Shown piece after piece: positions 53,167 through 64,000 of a DNA stretch of 64,000 bases. The notes under the pieces were generated by a model. It ran no database searches. It had not been told where the DNA came from and saw only the letters and a list, made by a program, of their open reading frames with translations. Each line of letters starts with the position of its first letter. Position 1 is the stretch's first letter. Position numbers and translations under genes: made by a program. The stretch is from Cucumis sativus (lineage: Eukaryota > Streptophyta > Magnoliopsida > Cucurbitales > Cucurbitaceae). The stretch lies in contig NC_026660.2 in the NCBI RefSeq assembly GCF_000004075.3, positions 10,540,001 through 10,604,000 on the forward strand. Direction: 5' to 3'.

Positions 53167-56100
53167 ATGGCGTTGTCCGGTATGAGAGGCCTCGCCGTTT
53201 TCATCAGCGACATTCGTAATTGTCAGAATAAAGAGCAGGAGAGGCTCCGAGTCGACAAGGAGCTTGGAAATGTCCGGACTAGGTTTAAGAACGAGAAGGT
53301 TAGGGTTGGATTTTTACTTCCTTAATGATAACTCGATATGTGATTGTAATTCTCGCCTTCTTTTCCCTGTTTTTTTTTTTTTTTTTTGCTGGTGTTTGGA
53401 GTTTGTTCATAAGAACTGTGGAAATCATGCCATTACCTAATTGTTAGCTTGGTGTTGCGTTCCAACTTGTTTCAAGAGAAAATGTAGATACCGAATATTT
53501 GATGTGATTATGAGCTGGAGGCAAAACTGTCTCCATGGATTCTCCTTTGAATTTTTTTAGGAAATTATTTTGACGAACATTTTTACCTGAGTTAACTACG
53601 ATTGATGGAATACTAGTTTGATTGCAAGCAGAGTAGCTAGTTAATACACTTCCTTTTGATACATTGCCTTTCCCTAAAGGTTAGTGTTATGTTTTGTAAA
53701 TTATACAATCTGTCTTAAACTACTAAAGAAGTCTTAAATGACGAGTCCTCAACCATTTACTTAACAAAGAAAACCAGTTTAGTAAGAAGCAAGCAAGGAC
53801 TCTGAGCCAGCATTCTCTGTGTGAGGTCTTGCACTTAGCAAATGATATTGTCTACATCGATAGTGGCTGATTTTATTTAAGTGGCTTTGGGGTGAACCGT
53901 GGCTTGAGAGTACTTAGCTTTGTGAGATGGTCTTTCTTAGCTCATTGCTTGTTGTTTAACTCCATAAATTGGAAGTTTGTTGTATGGGCAATTCTACTTG
54001 GATTCACATGATGATAAATGGTTATGATCCAGCTAGTGCTATTGGAACATCTTGGGAAATCTGTGTGAAAGTTGTGCAAATGCAGCATTGAACTTTGATT
54101 GCATTTTGGGTGGGATTTTAAAAGGCACACCAAGAACCCATGGAAAGATATTTCAGGCAGACTTTTCTCTTTCTCATTTCTTATTTGGTTAATGTTCATG
54201 GATTCCTATTTTTGGGAGGATATGTGGTTGGGAGACGGACCTTCCCTATTTATTTTCTTCACTTATATGTCCTTCTTTCTAAGCCAACATGAACCCAATT
54301 CAACTAAGTATGTACTATGCACCAAGAAATTAAAGATTCAAATCCCTCATCCCACATGTTGTTGACTCAGAAAATGCTTCCGTACTTACCAATGGAACCA
54401 TTTGGTGACCATCCTTCCATCTTCATCCTCTCTTTCTCTTGGTTTATGTTGTCCTTCATCCGATAGGAAAACATAAAAAATTGTGGCCTTAGATCCCAAT
54501 CTTGCCGATGGGTTTTCTTTTAACTTATTCGTTTGTTGCTTGGTGAACCCTCTTGTGCGTATCTTCTCCATCTTTTCCTCACTATTGGAGGTCAAAATTT
54601 CTATGAAGGTTAAATTCTTTGTTTCATGGAACAGTTATACCTTAATCGTGTTTTGGGGAAGTTGATGGGTTTGTTAGCGTTGCAATATTGTATTCTTGTT
54701 GAGAATCACGACCATGTTTTTGGGAGTTGTGACTATGCTTCCTCGGTTTGGAGCTGCTTCTTTCAAGGATTCAATTTTCATTTAGCTTGACCTAGAGGGT
54801 GTAGTTTTTATTGAGGAACTCATGCTTCACCCATTCTTTCATGATAAGGGGTGTTTAATATATGGTTGTGCAATTTGTGGGGCCTTTGGGTTGAGAGGAA
54901 GAAAATAACTTTTAGGGTTGAAAGACCTAATGATGAGTCTAATCTTGAAGAATCTGATTCCAGAGAAATACCTTTGTGTACATTATTTAAAAAATGAGAT
55001 GGTGGGGAAGAGCTTTAAGTAGGCATCTTCCCAAGGCTCCAATGGTAACTTTTTTACGAACCTAAATTTCTAATATTTATTCTAATTACAAGATCTACTA
55101 ACACAGCTGTTAGTAAAGTAAAAATTAAGCTGTAGTAGAGTTAGTGTTTGTAATTACATCACTAAACAGGAGGTGTGGTCATTTATTAGGTTCCATGTAT
55201 CCCTTTGGGCTTGGGTTTGTCAGGGTTATAAAATATTGTCAAAGAATCCTTATTTTTATCTCTTTCCAAGTTGTCGTATGATGCATGAGATGATTAATTG
55301 GTGGATCACCCTTTCGGCTCCCTTTAAACATTTAAACATGAAACCATTGGGGAGATTGCCGTGTACTTTCTATCCACTACTAGATATGTGTACTCATTAC
55401 ACATATCTAGGAGTAATGCCTAATTGCTTTGATATATGCGTATTTGGAGAGTATTAGAATCCCTTGCCATTGTAAATTTATTAACATAAACTCTTTTGGT
55501 TCTTTTAGGCTCTCTTTTAGTTAATTTCTTTTGATATCTGCGAGTATTCGGGTCAGCTTACACGCACCTCGACTAATTTCATAGGACAATCTGCCTAACC
55601 TTACAACATTTAGGTGTCAAGGAAACTCGTTAGGAGTAGGTGGCTATCATGAATTGAACCCATGGCTTCTTACCACTAGGCCAACCTGTGATGGTTTAGG
55701 CTCTTTTAGTTAATGGTTTTGGTGAAACTTTGTTAAGAAGGTAATGCCTGATTGATGTATGATATCCTCAATTATATGTGTGTTATACGGGTAAGAAACA
55801 TTTCATTGATAAATGAAGCAGGGGAAACCTCCGCACTTATGGGTGATTACCACATAGATTTCCAATTGAAGACGAGATAAGATATACTAAAATGAACAGA
55901 TAGGGTGCTTATTTGTGCGCTAATAAAAAGCTGTAAACAAAACCAATCCATAAAGTGATTAAAAGATGAAAAAGAATCTGTTGTCCATGAAATTGCAACA
56001 TAGCCATATGATACCATTGACAAAGATTTGTAAAGCCTCAACAGCCAGTGCACAGTGTGTTAGTGTCATCTGGACTGTCACACTTGGCCTTGAATGAAGA

Positions 56101-59100
56101 TAGCATTAGAGCTGGCTAGCTGCATGGCTTGTCTCATTCAAGTTTGTTCTTGTGTCCAGGATATATGCATGTTCCAATTTATCAGATGTCCTAAAGGGAT
56201 GGATATGACTACTAGGTAGATTATTCTGATTGTTTCTGCAATACACCGTTACCTTGTGTGATAGGAAAAACTTCACAGTTCCCTTGTGTTTCCATTTATT
56301 GGATTTGGTTTTTGACTACTGGTTGAATAATTGTTGCAAACATTGACTAATGGCACTGTTATTTGTTAATAATGGCATCTAACAGGGTCTGACGCCATAT
56401 GAAAAGAAAAAGTATGTCTGGAAAATGCTTTACATTTATATGCTTGGTTATGATGTGGATTTTGGTCACATGGAAGCTGTCTCTCTTATATCTGCACCAA
56501 AGTACCCTGAAAAGCAGGCAAGTTTCTGCACCTTTTATGCAATATTTTTTAACTTGTGTACTAGTTGCTTTTTTTCCTTAGTATTGAATAAACTTTGGAT
56601 ACATACAGCTAGAATCTGAATATGGAGTCATGCTTTCATCACTAGAACATATTTCGTGTTCTTGTATCTAAAAAGTGGCTTATATTTAACAAAAATATCT
56701 TTGGTTCAAAACCCCTGGTGATCTACTGTGTATAGACAACTTACGAGTTTCTGAATGGACATGTATATTGTCATAGGACCATTCTCAGTGTTGAGGTTGT
56801 AAATTTCTAGAGGTTGAGAGATTTCTTTGAAAAATAAATTCTATTTACAGATTTGTTTGATTCATTCTTTTTAAAAACATATTCTCTACTTTTAAATTGA
56901 TCAAAGTATGATTCCATAATCGCAGGTTGGCTATATTGTCACATCGTGTTTGCTTAATGAGAACCATGATTTCTTGAGATTAGCAATAAATACTGTGCGC
57001 AATGACATTATTGGTCGCAACGAAACGTTTCAATGCCTGGCGCTGACAATGGTATGACCATGGGAAAACTCCCATTAATTTAATTCTAAGTTAATTTTCT
57101 TTTCCGAAACTTTATCTGTTTTTTCCTTGGGTAGAATCCTTATAGTGTGTATATCCACACATACACAAACATCTGATACATGAAACAAATTGATCAAAGA
57201 TCATCTTCCCTGCATAAATTTTATCATCATCTTCGTTATTTTTTGAAACATTTTTATCACTTTTTTTTTCTGGGGGGGGGGGACATTTTTATTACGACAT
57301 GCATTAACTGCTTAAAGAATTTCTGACTTCATCACTTTAGAACTCATACCAATTAGTTTTCTCAATTGTAATTTTTTTTACGGTCAGGGATCCTTCTCAA
57401 AAGGGATTTAAAGAAAGTATTGTTCTAGCTAGTGTGGTGAGTGGCCCTTTCTGCTAATGCTACTTGATGGGGGATTGTGTTGAGGTTATTTATTGACCGG
57501 ATGAAGTTGTTGTTTCTTCTTTTCTCTTTTTCTTTTCATACATATGAAAAATATTTATGATAGTGCTATTCCGGAGGAGATATGCATATGCTTAACAAGT
57601 GGTTGTCACATCCGTTAGCTTTCATTCATTTTACCAGAGAAACATATGACTTGAGTTTTTGATTAATGACAGTATTTTTCTTGGGTTTGAACAACATCTT
57701 TATTAGCCTTCTCAACATTTGTAATGTCAAGTCATTTTGTATTCATTTTATTAGAACTTTTGTACATTTTGTTCCAGACAACAATTTAATGACTACCGAC
57801 TTCTATGTTTTTTCAATTTATCCATCTCTTTAGGTTGGAAATATTGGGGGGCGAGAGTTTGCTGAGTCATTAGCGCCAGATGTTCAAAAGTTGCTTGTAA
57901 GTGATTAGAATTTCTTTATCTTTAATTGATGTTAGATATAAAACGAGATGACAGTAGTTTCTTTTTCTAGATTTCAAGCAGCTGTAGACCACTCGTGAGG
58001 AAAAAGGCAGCATTATGTCTACTGCGTTTGTATAGAAAAAATCCTGACGTTGTCAATATAGATGGCTGGTATGCTTCAGTTTTAATTTCCTTGTACTAAT
58101 GTTTTCCCTGGTTGTTCTCCATTTTTTCCCTCTTTATCCATTCATCATTTAAAAATTTTCAGGGCGGATCGGATGGCGCAACTTTTAGATGAGCGTGATC
58201 TTGGTGTTTTAACATCTTCCATGAGCCTTCTTGTTGCTCTTGTATCAAACAATCACGACTCCTACTGGAGTTGTCTTCCAAAATGTGTCAAAATCCTGGA
58301 GCGCCTTGCTAGGAACCAGGATATTCCACAAGAATACACCTATTATGGTATCCCATCTCCCTGGCTTCAGGTTTGTAGTGTCCTGCTACTGAATTTCTGA
58401 TGTGATGGGGGCTACATTGAAAAAGTTCTTTATTTTTATTTTTTTCTCGATGTTTAATGTATTTGAGAAAATGTACCTTAGATGCTGGAACGTGTCTTTG
58501 ATGTGTTGTGTCCTACATTTTAAAAAATTGACGTGTCGTATTTCGTTTCCATGTCGATGTTCGTGCTTCTTAGAAAACCATCCTGTAATGTCAATGTCAA
58601 GAAAATTCTTCTAAGACCAATTTCTTACAGATCTTTTAACGTCCATGAAGTCATCAAATGGTGAAATTACCACTGATGGTGGTCTACAAAAAGCATGTCT
58701 AATTAAATTAAAGAAGACAGACTACAACATGTAAACGGATGTGAACATTTACACCAACAAAGAGCACTAAATAAAACCAAATTCATGAAGTCATCAAATG
58801 GTGATTGTTTGCCTTTAGCCATTGAAGATACTCCCATTCCTTCCACACCAGATAGACTAGAGAAAGGGATGGTTAAAGGCAAACCACAATGTCTTCTTAT
58901 CTCTCTCCTGAATAGGCATATGGCAGAAACCATTGATAAGTAGTAAATAATGTTCCAACTGAACTCCAAGTTGCAATATTGTTATGCGAAAGAACAACAG
59001 ACAAGCAGCCGAACAAATGACATTGCGATTCTGAGCTAGTCTTGCCCATTGCACAACAAGGAGGAGAAAGAAGGAAAGAAGGGATTCTCCTTTGAAGATA

Positions 59101-62100
59101 GTCTGTTTTATTGATACCTGATGACTAGGTCCCCACAGTAAAGCTTTAGTTTTTCGTGGATATAAACTCTTCAAAATCACTGTGAATAAATACTGATGTC
59201 TTTTCAACGTTGTAGAGCCTAGGTTGGTGACCTCCATTGCACATATCGGAGGGGTGCCCGCCTAAGGTCTGTCTAAATGTTGCAGAGCTATGTCATAATT
59301 TGTGGCAGTGGGGGTCTGCGTTTGTTGATGCCTTTTCCACTATTTTGGAGTAATACTCCATCACAGATCTAACATATATTTGTTAGATGAATCAATGACC
59401 CAACTCCAAGAATCTGTGGCAGCTGACAAAGTAATGGATGATAGTAGATGTGGAAGTGTACCCCATTCATCCATTTAATCATCATTAAGGTGTCTTTACA
59501 GCCCAATATTCCAATCCCTGCTTGTAGAATTCCAAATTTTAGCCACTGTATCATTTAATATGAGTTCTTACTGAACTTTTGAGGACCAAAATGGACTTCC
59601 ATGGTGCTTTAGAAGATCCTGAAACAGAAGACATTGGCCAACGATCAGATTTGTATGCTGAATTTTGTGTTAGTTTTGATGTTTATACCACTCTTCAGTC
59701 AGATAACCATGCGTAATGGAAATTTAGCAAACCAGTGCTATCCTTTTGACATTTTGGGAGTTTTCATCAATTTTAATTTTAATTTCTATATTTATGAATG
59801 TTCATTCTACAGTATTTATTTATTTAGGAAATTCCCCAAAGCAGTTTTGATTCAATCTATACGAGTTCACAGTTTTTTTTTCACTTGTCTAGGTGAAAAC
59901 CATGAGGGCTCTTCAGTACTTCCCAACAATTGAAGATCCAAATACCCGAAGGTCGCTGTTTGAGGTTGGTTTGTTTCTAAGATAGTGTCTCCAATTTTGT
60001 GATTCCTCAATAGGATCGTTCATCTAACCAATGGGTGTTCGTCCAGGTCTTGCAAAGGATTTTAATGGGAACCGATGTTGTGAAGAATGTCAATAAGAAC
60101 AATGCGTCACATGCTGTTCTGTTTGAAGCCCTTGCTCTTGTACGTGGACAATCTTTTTTCTCCACTTCATTGTAATGGATGAATATCAGATGCATCAATT
60201 AGGATTATGTTTTATGTCTGCAATTTATGCACGTGAATACAATCTTTGGTTTGTCTGGATGCATGCTAAGGTTTTTGGCAATTCATAGATAACGAGGAGG
60301 CTGTGCATGTTTTTGGATAAGAAACATGTATTCAAGAAAACAAAAGAACAACCTAAGGACAAGGGTCAAGGGGACCCTCCCCCAGAAAAACTAGCAAATA
60401 AGGGCCTTCCAATTGTTAAAAATCATAAAAAGGCTGTAATTACAGAAGTGTTTGGTGTAATTGGTACTCCATCAAGAAGCTATGTTAATGGGGAAACATA
60501 TAGATGAAGGGGGTGATGTACATTGGGCATCCTCCCTGTTTCTGTGACGTAGTGATCTTTTACAATTTAAGATTTTCCTGTTCTTTTGTTCACAAGAAGT
60601 TTAGTTCTAATAGTTTAATGCATGACTAAGAAAATAAAAATTTTCTTTAAAGAAGATTCACGGATTAACTTGCTTATTGTCTATCGCCTTCAATTCATTT
60701 TGTCATAGGTAATGCATCTTGATGCTGAAAAAGAGATGATGTCTCAGTGTGTTGCTCTTCTTGGAAAGTTTATTGCAGTTCGTGAGCCAAATATTCGATA
60801 TCTTGGCTTGGTAAGTTATATATCTGATGATCGAGTGATGAGAACCAGACCGAGGATGGAATGATTTTGATATTATGTTCTTATGCAGGAGAATATGACT
60901 CGGATGTTAATGGTGACAGATGTTCAAGATATTATTAAAAGACACCAGGCTCAGATCATAACATCATTAAAGGATCCTGATATTAGGTACGTAATAATTT
61001 GTAATAGTTTAACACCTTGTTTGGAGTATCCAATTTTGTTGTAATATTCTATTCTATGTGTTTAAAATGAACGATCAAGTTATTGATATTATCTGTGTGG
61101 TGCTGGGAGATACAGCCTGATTGGTTGAGGACTTGGGGTGGTGTGCTGGGAGGTAAGGGCTCCTAGGTTCTTGGTTTAGTAGATAAAAATATTTGATATC
61201 TGCCAAGGCTGGTGTTAGGGCCATCTAGCATTCCTATCCTTCCATTAAAAAAAACTTGAAGTTTTTAAAACCTTTGTGTCATGCCACATCTCCGGTTTAA
61301 CTTGGAGAAATCCCTGATTTATGGCATTAGTATGGAAATGAACAGTGTCGATGCGGTTGTTGACACACTGAGTCACTCTATTTTTATCCAAGGGTGATTG
61401 TCTTTTCAGTTCAAAAGAAAAGGGTGGATGTCTTAACTCTTACATTGAAAACTAGGGTTTTATCTGATCTGTTGCTTCATGGTCTTAAAGTTCCGTGAGA
61501 ATGGCAGTACTGAACATCGAAAGGAAAATGAGTACTTTCAGGTTGGAGGTGAACAAGTAAGGGAAATAAAGTTGTGTTGTCAGTTGCAAGACTACATCAA
61601 AATTGTAAAATTTTGGGAAAAGGGTAGGCTTGGCTTTGAAGGGATCATTAAAAGCTTATGGTTGGTAGGGATGCTTGTCTGTACAACGATAAGGAAAGAA
61701 AGAATCTAATGAAAATATATTCGTTCTTGTTGACATTCAGTTCATCAGCAAAAGTTACTACCTTCACAAAAATTAAAAAAGAACAAAAAGAAAGGGGAGA
61801 GGGAGAGTGAGTTATAACAATAAAGTTCATGAAGTCCTTGTTAAAAAACATGTGTGAAATCCCATATTCCTACATATATGCCAAACATACGTGTTTCAAC
61901 GTTTGTAAATATTTTGTTGAAATAACAAGAAATAAATAAAAGATTCATATTCTATTTTGACTAATTTCAGAAACACAAAATGAAGGTTAAGTATTCACGC
62001 CAGGTTTTATATCATTAATTTGATAGGAATCGAGTAGGATTATATTATTCAATTCAAGCAAATTCCTAGGTTCAAACTCTACTTCCCCCCATTCTTGAGA

Positions 62101-64000
62101 GAAGAAACCAACATTAGCATGAAAACAAGATACCTTCCCTTAGCTCCCTCAGGTTCATATTCTCTTTTGTCTCCCTATTTAACTTTGGTTGCCATCTCTC
62201 ACATATCGGATATCTATCCCTTCCTACTAACTGCAACTTTTCCCTTCCTACTATCTGATTGCAATGTCTGTCTTATTATTTATAGGTCTTTCCGTCTTGA
62301 TGTCTTATTAATATGTCATTTAAATGTGGCAATGCTAGAAGAGATTTTTATGGGTATTGTCTTTTCAAATGCTTGTTAGATGTTGGGCAATGCTTTATTT
62401 CGTAAATCTGTATTTTCAGCATCCGAAGGCGTGCTCTTGATTTGCTTTATGGTATGTGTGACGTTTCAAATGCAAAGGATATAGTTGAAGAATTATTGCA
62501 GGTATTTTATGAACTTGATAATAGGCAGTCTCATTTCACGTCCTTTTGAGCTGCTGAAATTATCTCCATCTTTTATTGGAAAAAAGCCTTGCTACTCACT
62601 TACATTCGTTGTCAGTACCTCAGCACAGCAGAATTTGCAATGCGTGAAGAATTGTCTCTTAAAGCTGCAATTCTTGCAGAAAAGTTTGCTCCTGATTTGT
62701 CTTGGTAAGTATATATTCTTTAGTCGTTGCTTCTATAAAAAAAAAAAACAAAAAAAAAAAAAAACAAATACATATTGATCACTGAGCATTGCTATTATGA
62801 AAGGGAAGGAAATAATGACCTTCCAAGTCTGATGTCATAACAGTTCTCGATTGTTATTTAAGAGACTTATGAACATGGAGTAAAATTCTGTTCTTTCTCA
62901 ACCTTTTAGATTTCCACTCTTCTTGATTTTAGAAAGAAAAAGATGCAACAATAAGACAATTACTGTTTCCCCCCTAAAAAAGATAATAGATAGTTACTGT
63001 AAATGCGAGGTTTCCATTCCCTTTATTGTCTGATCTTATTCATTACTCATTATTTGCCCCTAGTATCTTACTGATTTGTGATTCAGGTATGTGGATGTCA
63101 TTCTACAATTGATTGACAAGGCTGGAGATTTTGTCAGTGATGACATATGGTTCCGTGTTGTGCAGTTTGTTACGAACAATGAAGATCTGCAGGTAACCTA
63201 ATCTGCTTCATCCCGTTTTACACTTCGCTTAGATTATATAGTGATTGGATTTTGTGTTATTGATGGTGATTTTATGCATTTAATCAGTCTTATGCAGCAA
63301 TAAAAGCGAGAGAATATCTTGATAAACCTGCTATACATGAGACAATGGTAAAGGTGAGTAGTTCCTTTTTTTCTTTTCTGATTTCCAATGATTATTTTGG
63401 TTCTCAATCTTAATTTATGGTGATATCTTATAACGCTATATGTTGACCATCAAATGCTGTTATTGTTATTATTATAATATTGGCTCTTAACTTACATCTA
63501 AACTGCAACCAACAATTTCTGTTTCCTTCCTCTTTTTATATATTAGTGATAATGGATTTATTTGGATGAATAATAATAGACTTCAACTTGGATGTGATTT
63601 GTTTGTCATACAGGTCAGTGCATATCTTCTTGGAGAATTTGGTCATCTTTTGGCCCGAAGACCAGGTTATAGTGCAAAGGAATTATTTAGAATAATACAT
63701 GAAAAGTTACCAACTGTTTCGTAAGTGCTAGATTGTACTTAAAGTCATCTTCCTTTAACGAGCTTATTGCTTTCTGTTGTAAATAAAATCTACTTTCTTT
63801 GCAGGACATCTAGCATTCCTATTCTCCTGTCAACATATGCTAAGATCTTAATGCACACTCAACCCCCAGATCAGGAACTGCAAAATCAAATTTGGGGAAT
63901 ATTTAACAAGTGAGACTTGTGCACTCATTATACTGACACTCTTTTGTTTATTTGCTCTTGCAGTTAATTTAAATTCTCTAATAGAAATTTGTTTTTCTTA
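53167..64000 (+). CDS. AP2A: AP-2 complex subunit alpha (alpha-adaptin), N-terminal part
   Basis: Large subunit of the AP-2 adaptor, which links clathrin to cargo and PIP2 at the plasma membrane. Exons: 53167-53298, 56386-56517, 56926-57051, 57834-57896, 57971-58068, 58163-58370, 59893-59964, 60047-60139, 60709-60810, 60889-60986, 62420-62501, 62616-62704, 63087-63192, 63288-63353, 63614-63720 and 63805-63909. They join in frame to 559 codons; known plant homologues have about 1010 residues, so the rest of the trunk, the hinge and the appendage lie beyond the window. The N-terminus [19 protein letters not shown], the basic PIP2-contact patch KKKY at about 51-54, [11 protein letters not shown], and the HEAT-like helices ([36 protein letters not shown]) are diagnostic. 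Intron 2 uses a GC donor. Introns 1, 6 and 10 are long (3.1, 1.5 and 1.4 kb) and carry transposon remnants. Confidence 0.97.
54090..55235 (+). mobile_element. LINE remnant, sense orientation, in alpha-adaptin intron 1
   Basis: Translated pieces in shifting frames follow the order of a plant LINE C-terminus. They are [47 protein letters not shown] (the zinc-knuckle region of the reverse transcriptase tail), [19 protein letters not shown] and, after an interruption of about 230 bases, [15 protein letters not shown]. Frames are broken by stops and shifts, so it is dead. The 5' part of the LINE is missing or unrecognisable. Confidence 0.75.
55380..55410. repeat. Perfect 13-bp inverted repeat (hairpin)
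   Basis: CTAGATATGTGTA, a 5-base loop CTCAT, then TACACATATCTAG. It lies in alpha-adaptin intron 1 between the LINE and the SINE. Confidence 0.85.
55527..55697 (-). mobile_element. Au-like SINE, antisense, with target-site duplication
   Basis: On the minus strand the element reads GGTTGGCCTAGTGGTAAG (box A), GGGTTCAATTCATGATAGCC (box B), CACCTAC, CGAGTTTCCTTGACACC, ATGTTGTAAGGTTAGGCAG, ATTAGTCGAGGTGCGTGTAA, and ends in GCTGACCCGAATACTCGCAG and ATATC. These are the hallmark blocks of the plant Au SINE. It is flanked by near-identical direct repeats, TAGGCTCTCTTTTAGTTAAT on the left (about 55506-55525) and TAGGCTCTTTTAGTTAAT on the right (about 55696-55713). The element looks full length or nearly so. 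Confidence 0.85.
57273..57283. repeat. Poly-G run in alpha-adaptin intron 3
   Basis: About ten consecutive G after TTTTTTTTTCT. This is a homopolymer pair prone to sequencing error, and it lies outside exons. Confidence 0.8.
58700..59560 (-). mobile_element. LINE remnant, antisense, in alpha-adaptin intron 6
   Basis: Minus-strand pieces in different frames follow plant LINE order. RHLNDD and [14 protein letters not shown] sequence is near the start, then [24 protein letters not shown], a [15 protein letters not shown] and WSSVGTLF zinc-knuckle-like block, and a tail with WKEWEYL and [18 protein letters not shown]. The last matches the SWCK-HPF end common in plant LINE RNase H regions. Many stops and shifts are present. 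The similarity is weaker than for the intron 1 copy. Confidence 0.5.
61090..61262 (+). repeat. SINE-like or unknown repeat in alpha-adaptin intron 10
   Basis: GATTGGTTGAGGACTTGGGG (box A-like), CTAGGTTCTTGGTTT (box B-like), then AGGCTGGTGTTAGGGCCATC and a TTCCATTAAAAAAAAC end give the general layout of a tRNA-derived SINE. It is G+C-richer than the surrounding intron. No target-site duplication was found. Confidence 0.35.
62733..62765. repeat. Poly-A tract in alpha-adaptin intron 12
   Basis: Runs of 12 and 14 A separated by single C, just after the exon 12 donor. Simple sequence, probably length-variable. Confidence 0.9.

Overview
This window is plant nuclear DNA, very probably from a eudicot. 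Long AT-rich intergenic stretches separate intron-rich genes that have plant-specific products. The LINE, SINE and foldback-element remnants resemble repeats I associate with Cucurbitaceae, but that family assignment is an inference from memory of repeats and was not tested. I see no prokaryotic, organellar or viral gene block, and no operon-like or CRISPR-like structure.

Layout. 1-10180: gene-free, AT-rich DNA with foldback elements, a tRNA-derived repeat and a Ty1/copia RNase H remnant. 10443-13430 (+): SR-protein kinase (SRPK), four coding exons. 15366-about 19790 (+): plant SAAL1-like armadillo-repeat protein, about ten exons, with short inverted-repeat elements in the promoter region and an intron and another just downstream. 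21147-22718 (-): GDSL esterase/lipase, five exons, convergent with SAAL1. 24947-28203 (-): phospholipid:diacylglycerol acyltransferase, PDAT2-like, six exons. 28520-40860: a 12 kb gene desert of decayed short elements, a 222-bp tandem duplication and microsatellites. 41146-43769 (+): UDP-apiose/UDP-xylose synthase (AXS), nine exons, complete. 45260-45341 (+): tRNA-Ser(GCT). 45587-49512 (+): RETICULATA-RELATED (RER4-like) chloroplast membrane protein, seven exons. 49513-53000: gene-free. 53167-64000 (+): AP-2 complex alpha-adaptin; 16 exons lie in the window and the gene runs off the right edge after about 559 codons. Its long introns hold a sense LINE remnant, an antisense LINE remnant and an Au-like SINE flanked by a clear target-site duplication.

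The genes are ordinary, independently transcribed plant housekeeping genes: mRNA splicing control, an armadillo-repeat protein of unknown role, lipid hydrolysis, triacylglycerol synthesis, nucleotide-sugar synthesis for cell wall polymers, plastid membrane function and endocytosis. GDSL and PDAT2 are adjacent lipid-related genes on the same strand, but nothing in the sequence ties their expression together. Exon boundaries were joined by hand and checked for GT-AG (one GC-AG) sites and for reading-frame continuity. I found no convincing new biological system. The most useful observations are the non-canonical GC-AG intron, the dated transposon insertions in the alpha-adaptin introns, the element-rich SAAL1 locus, and several repeat families with paired copies that can be aligned.
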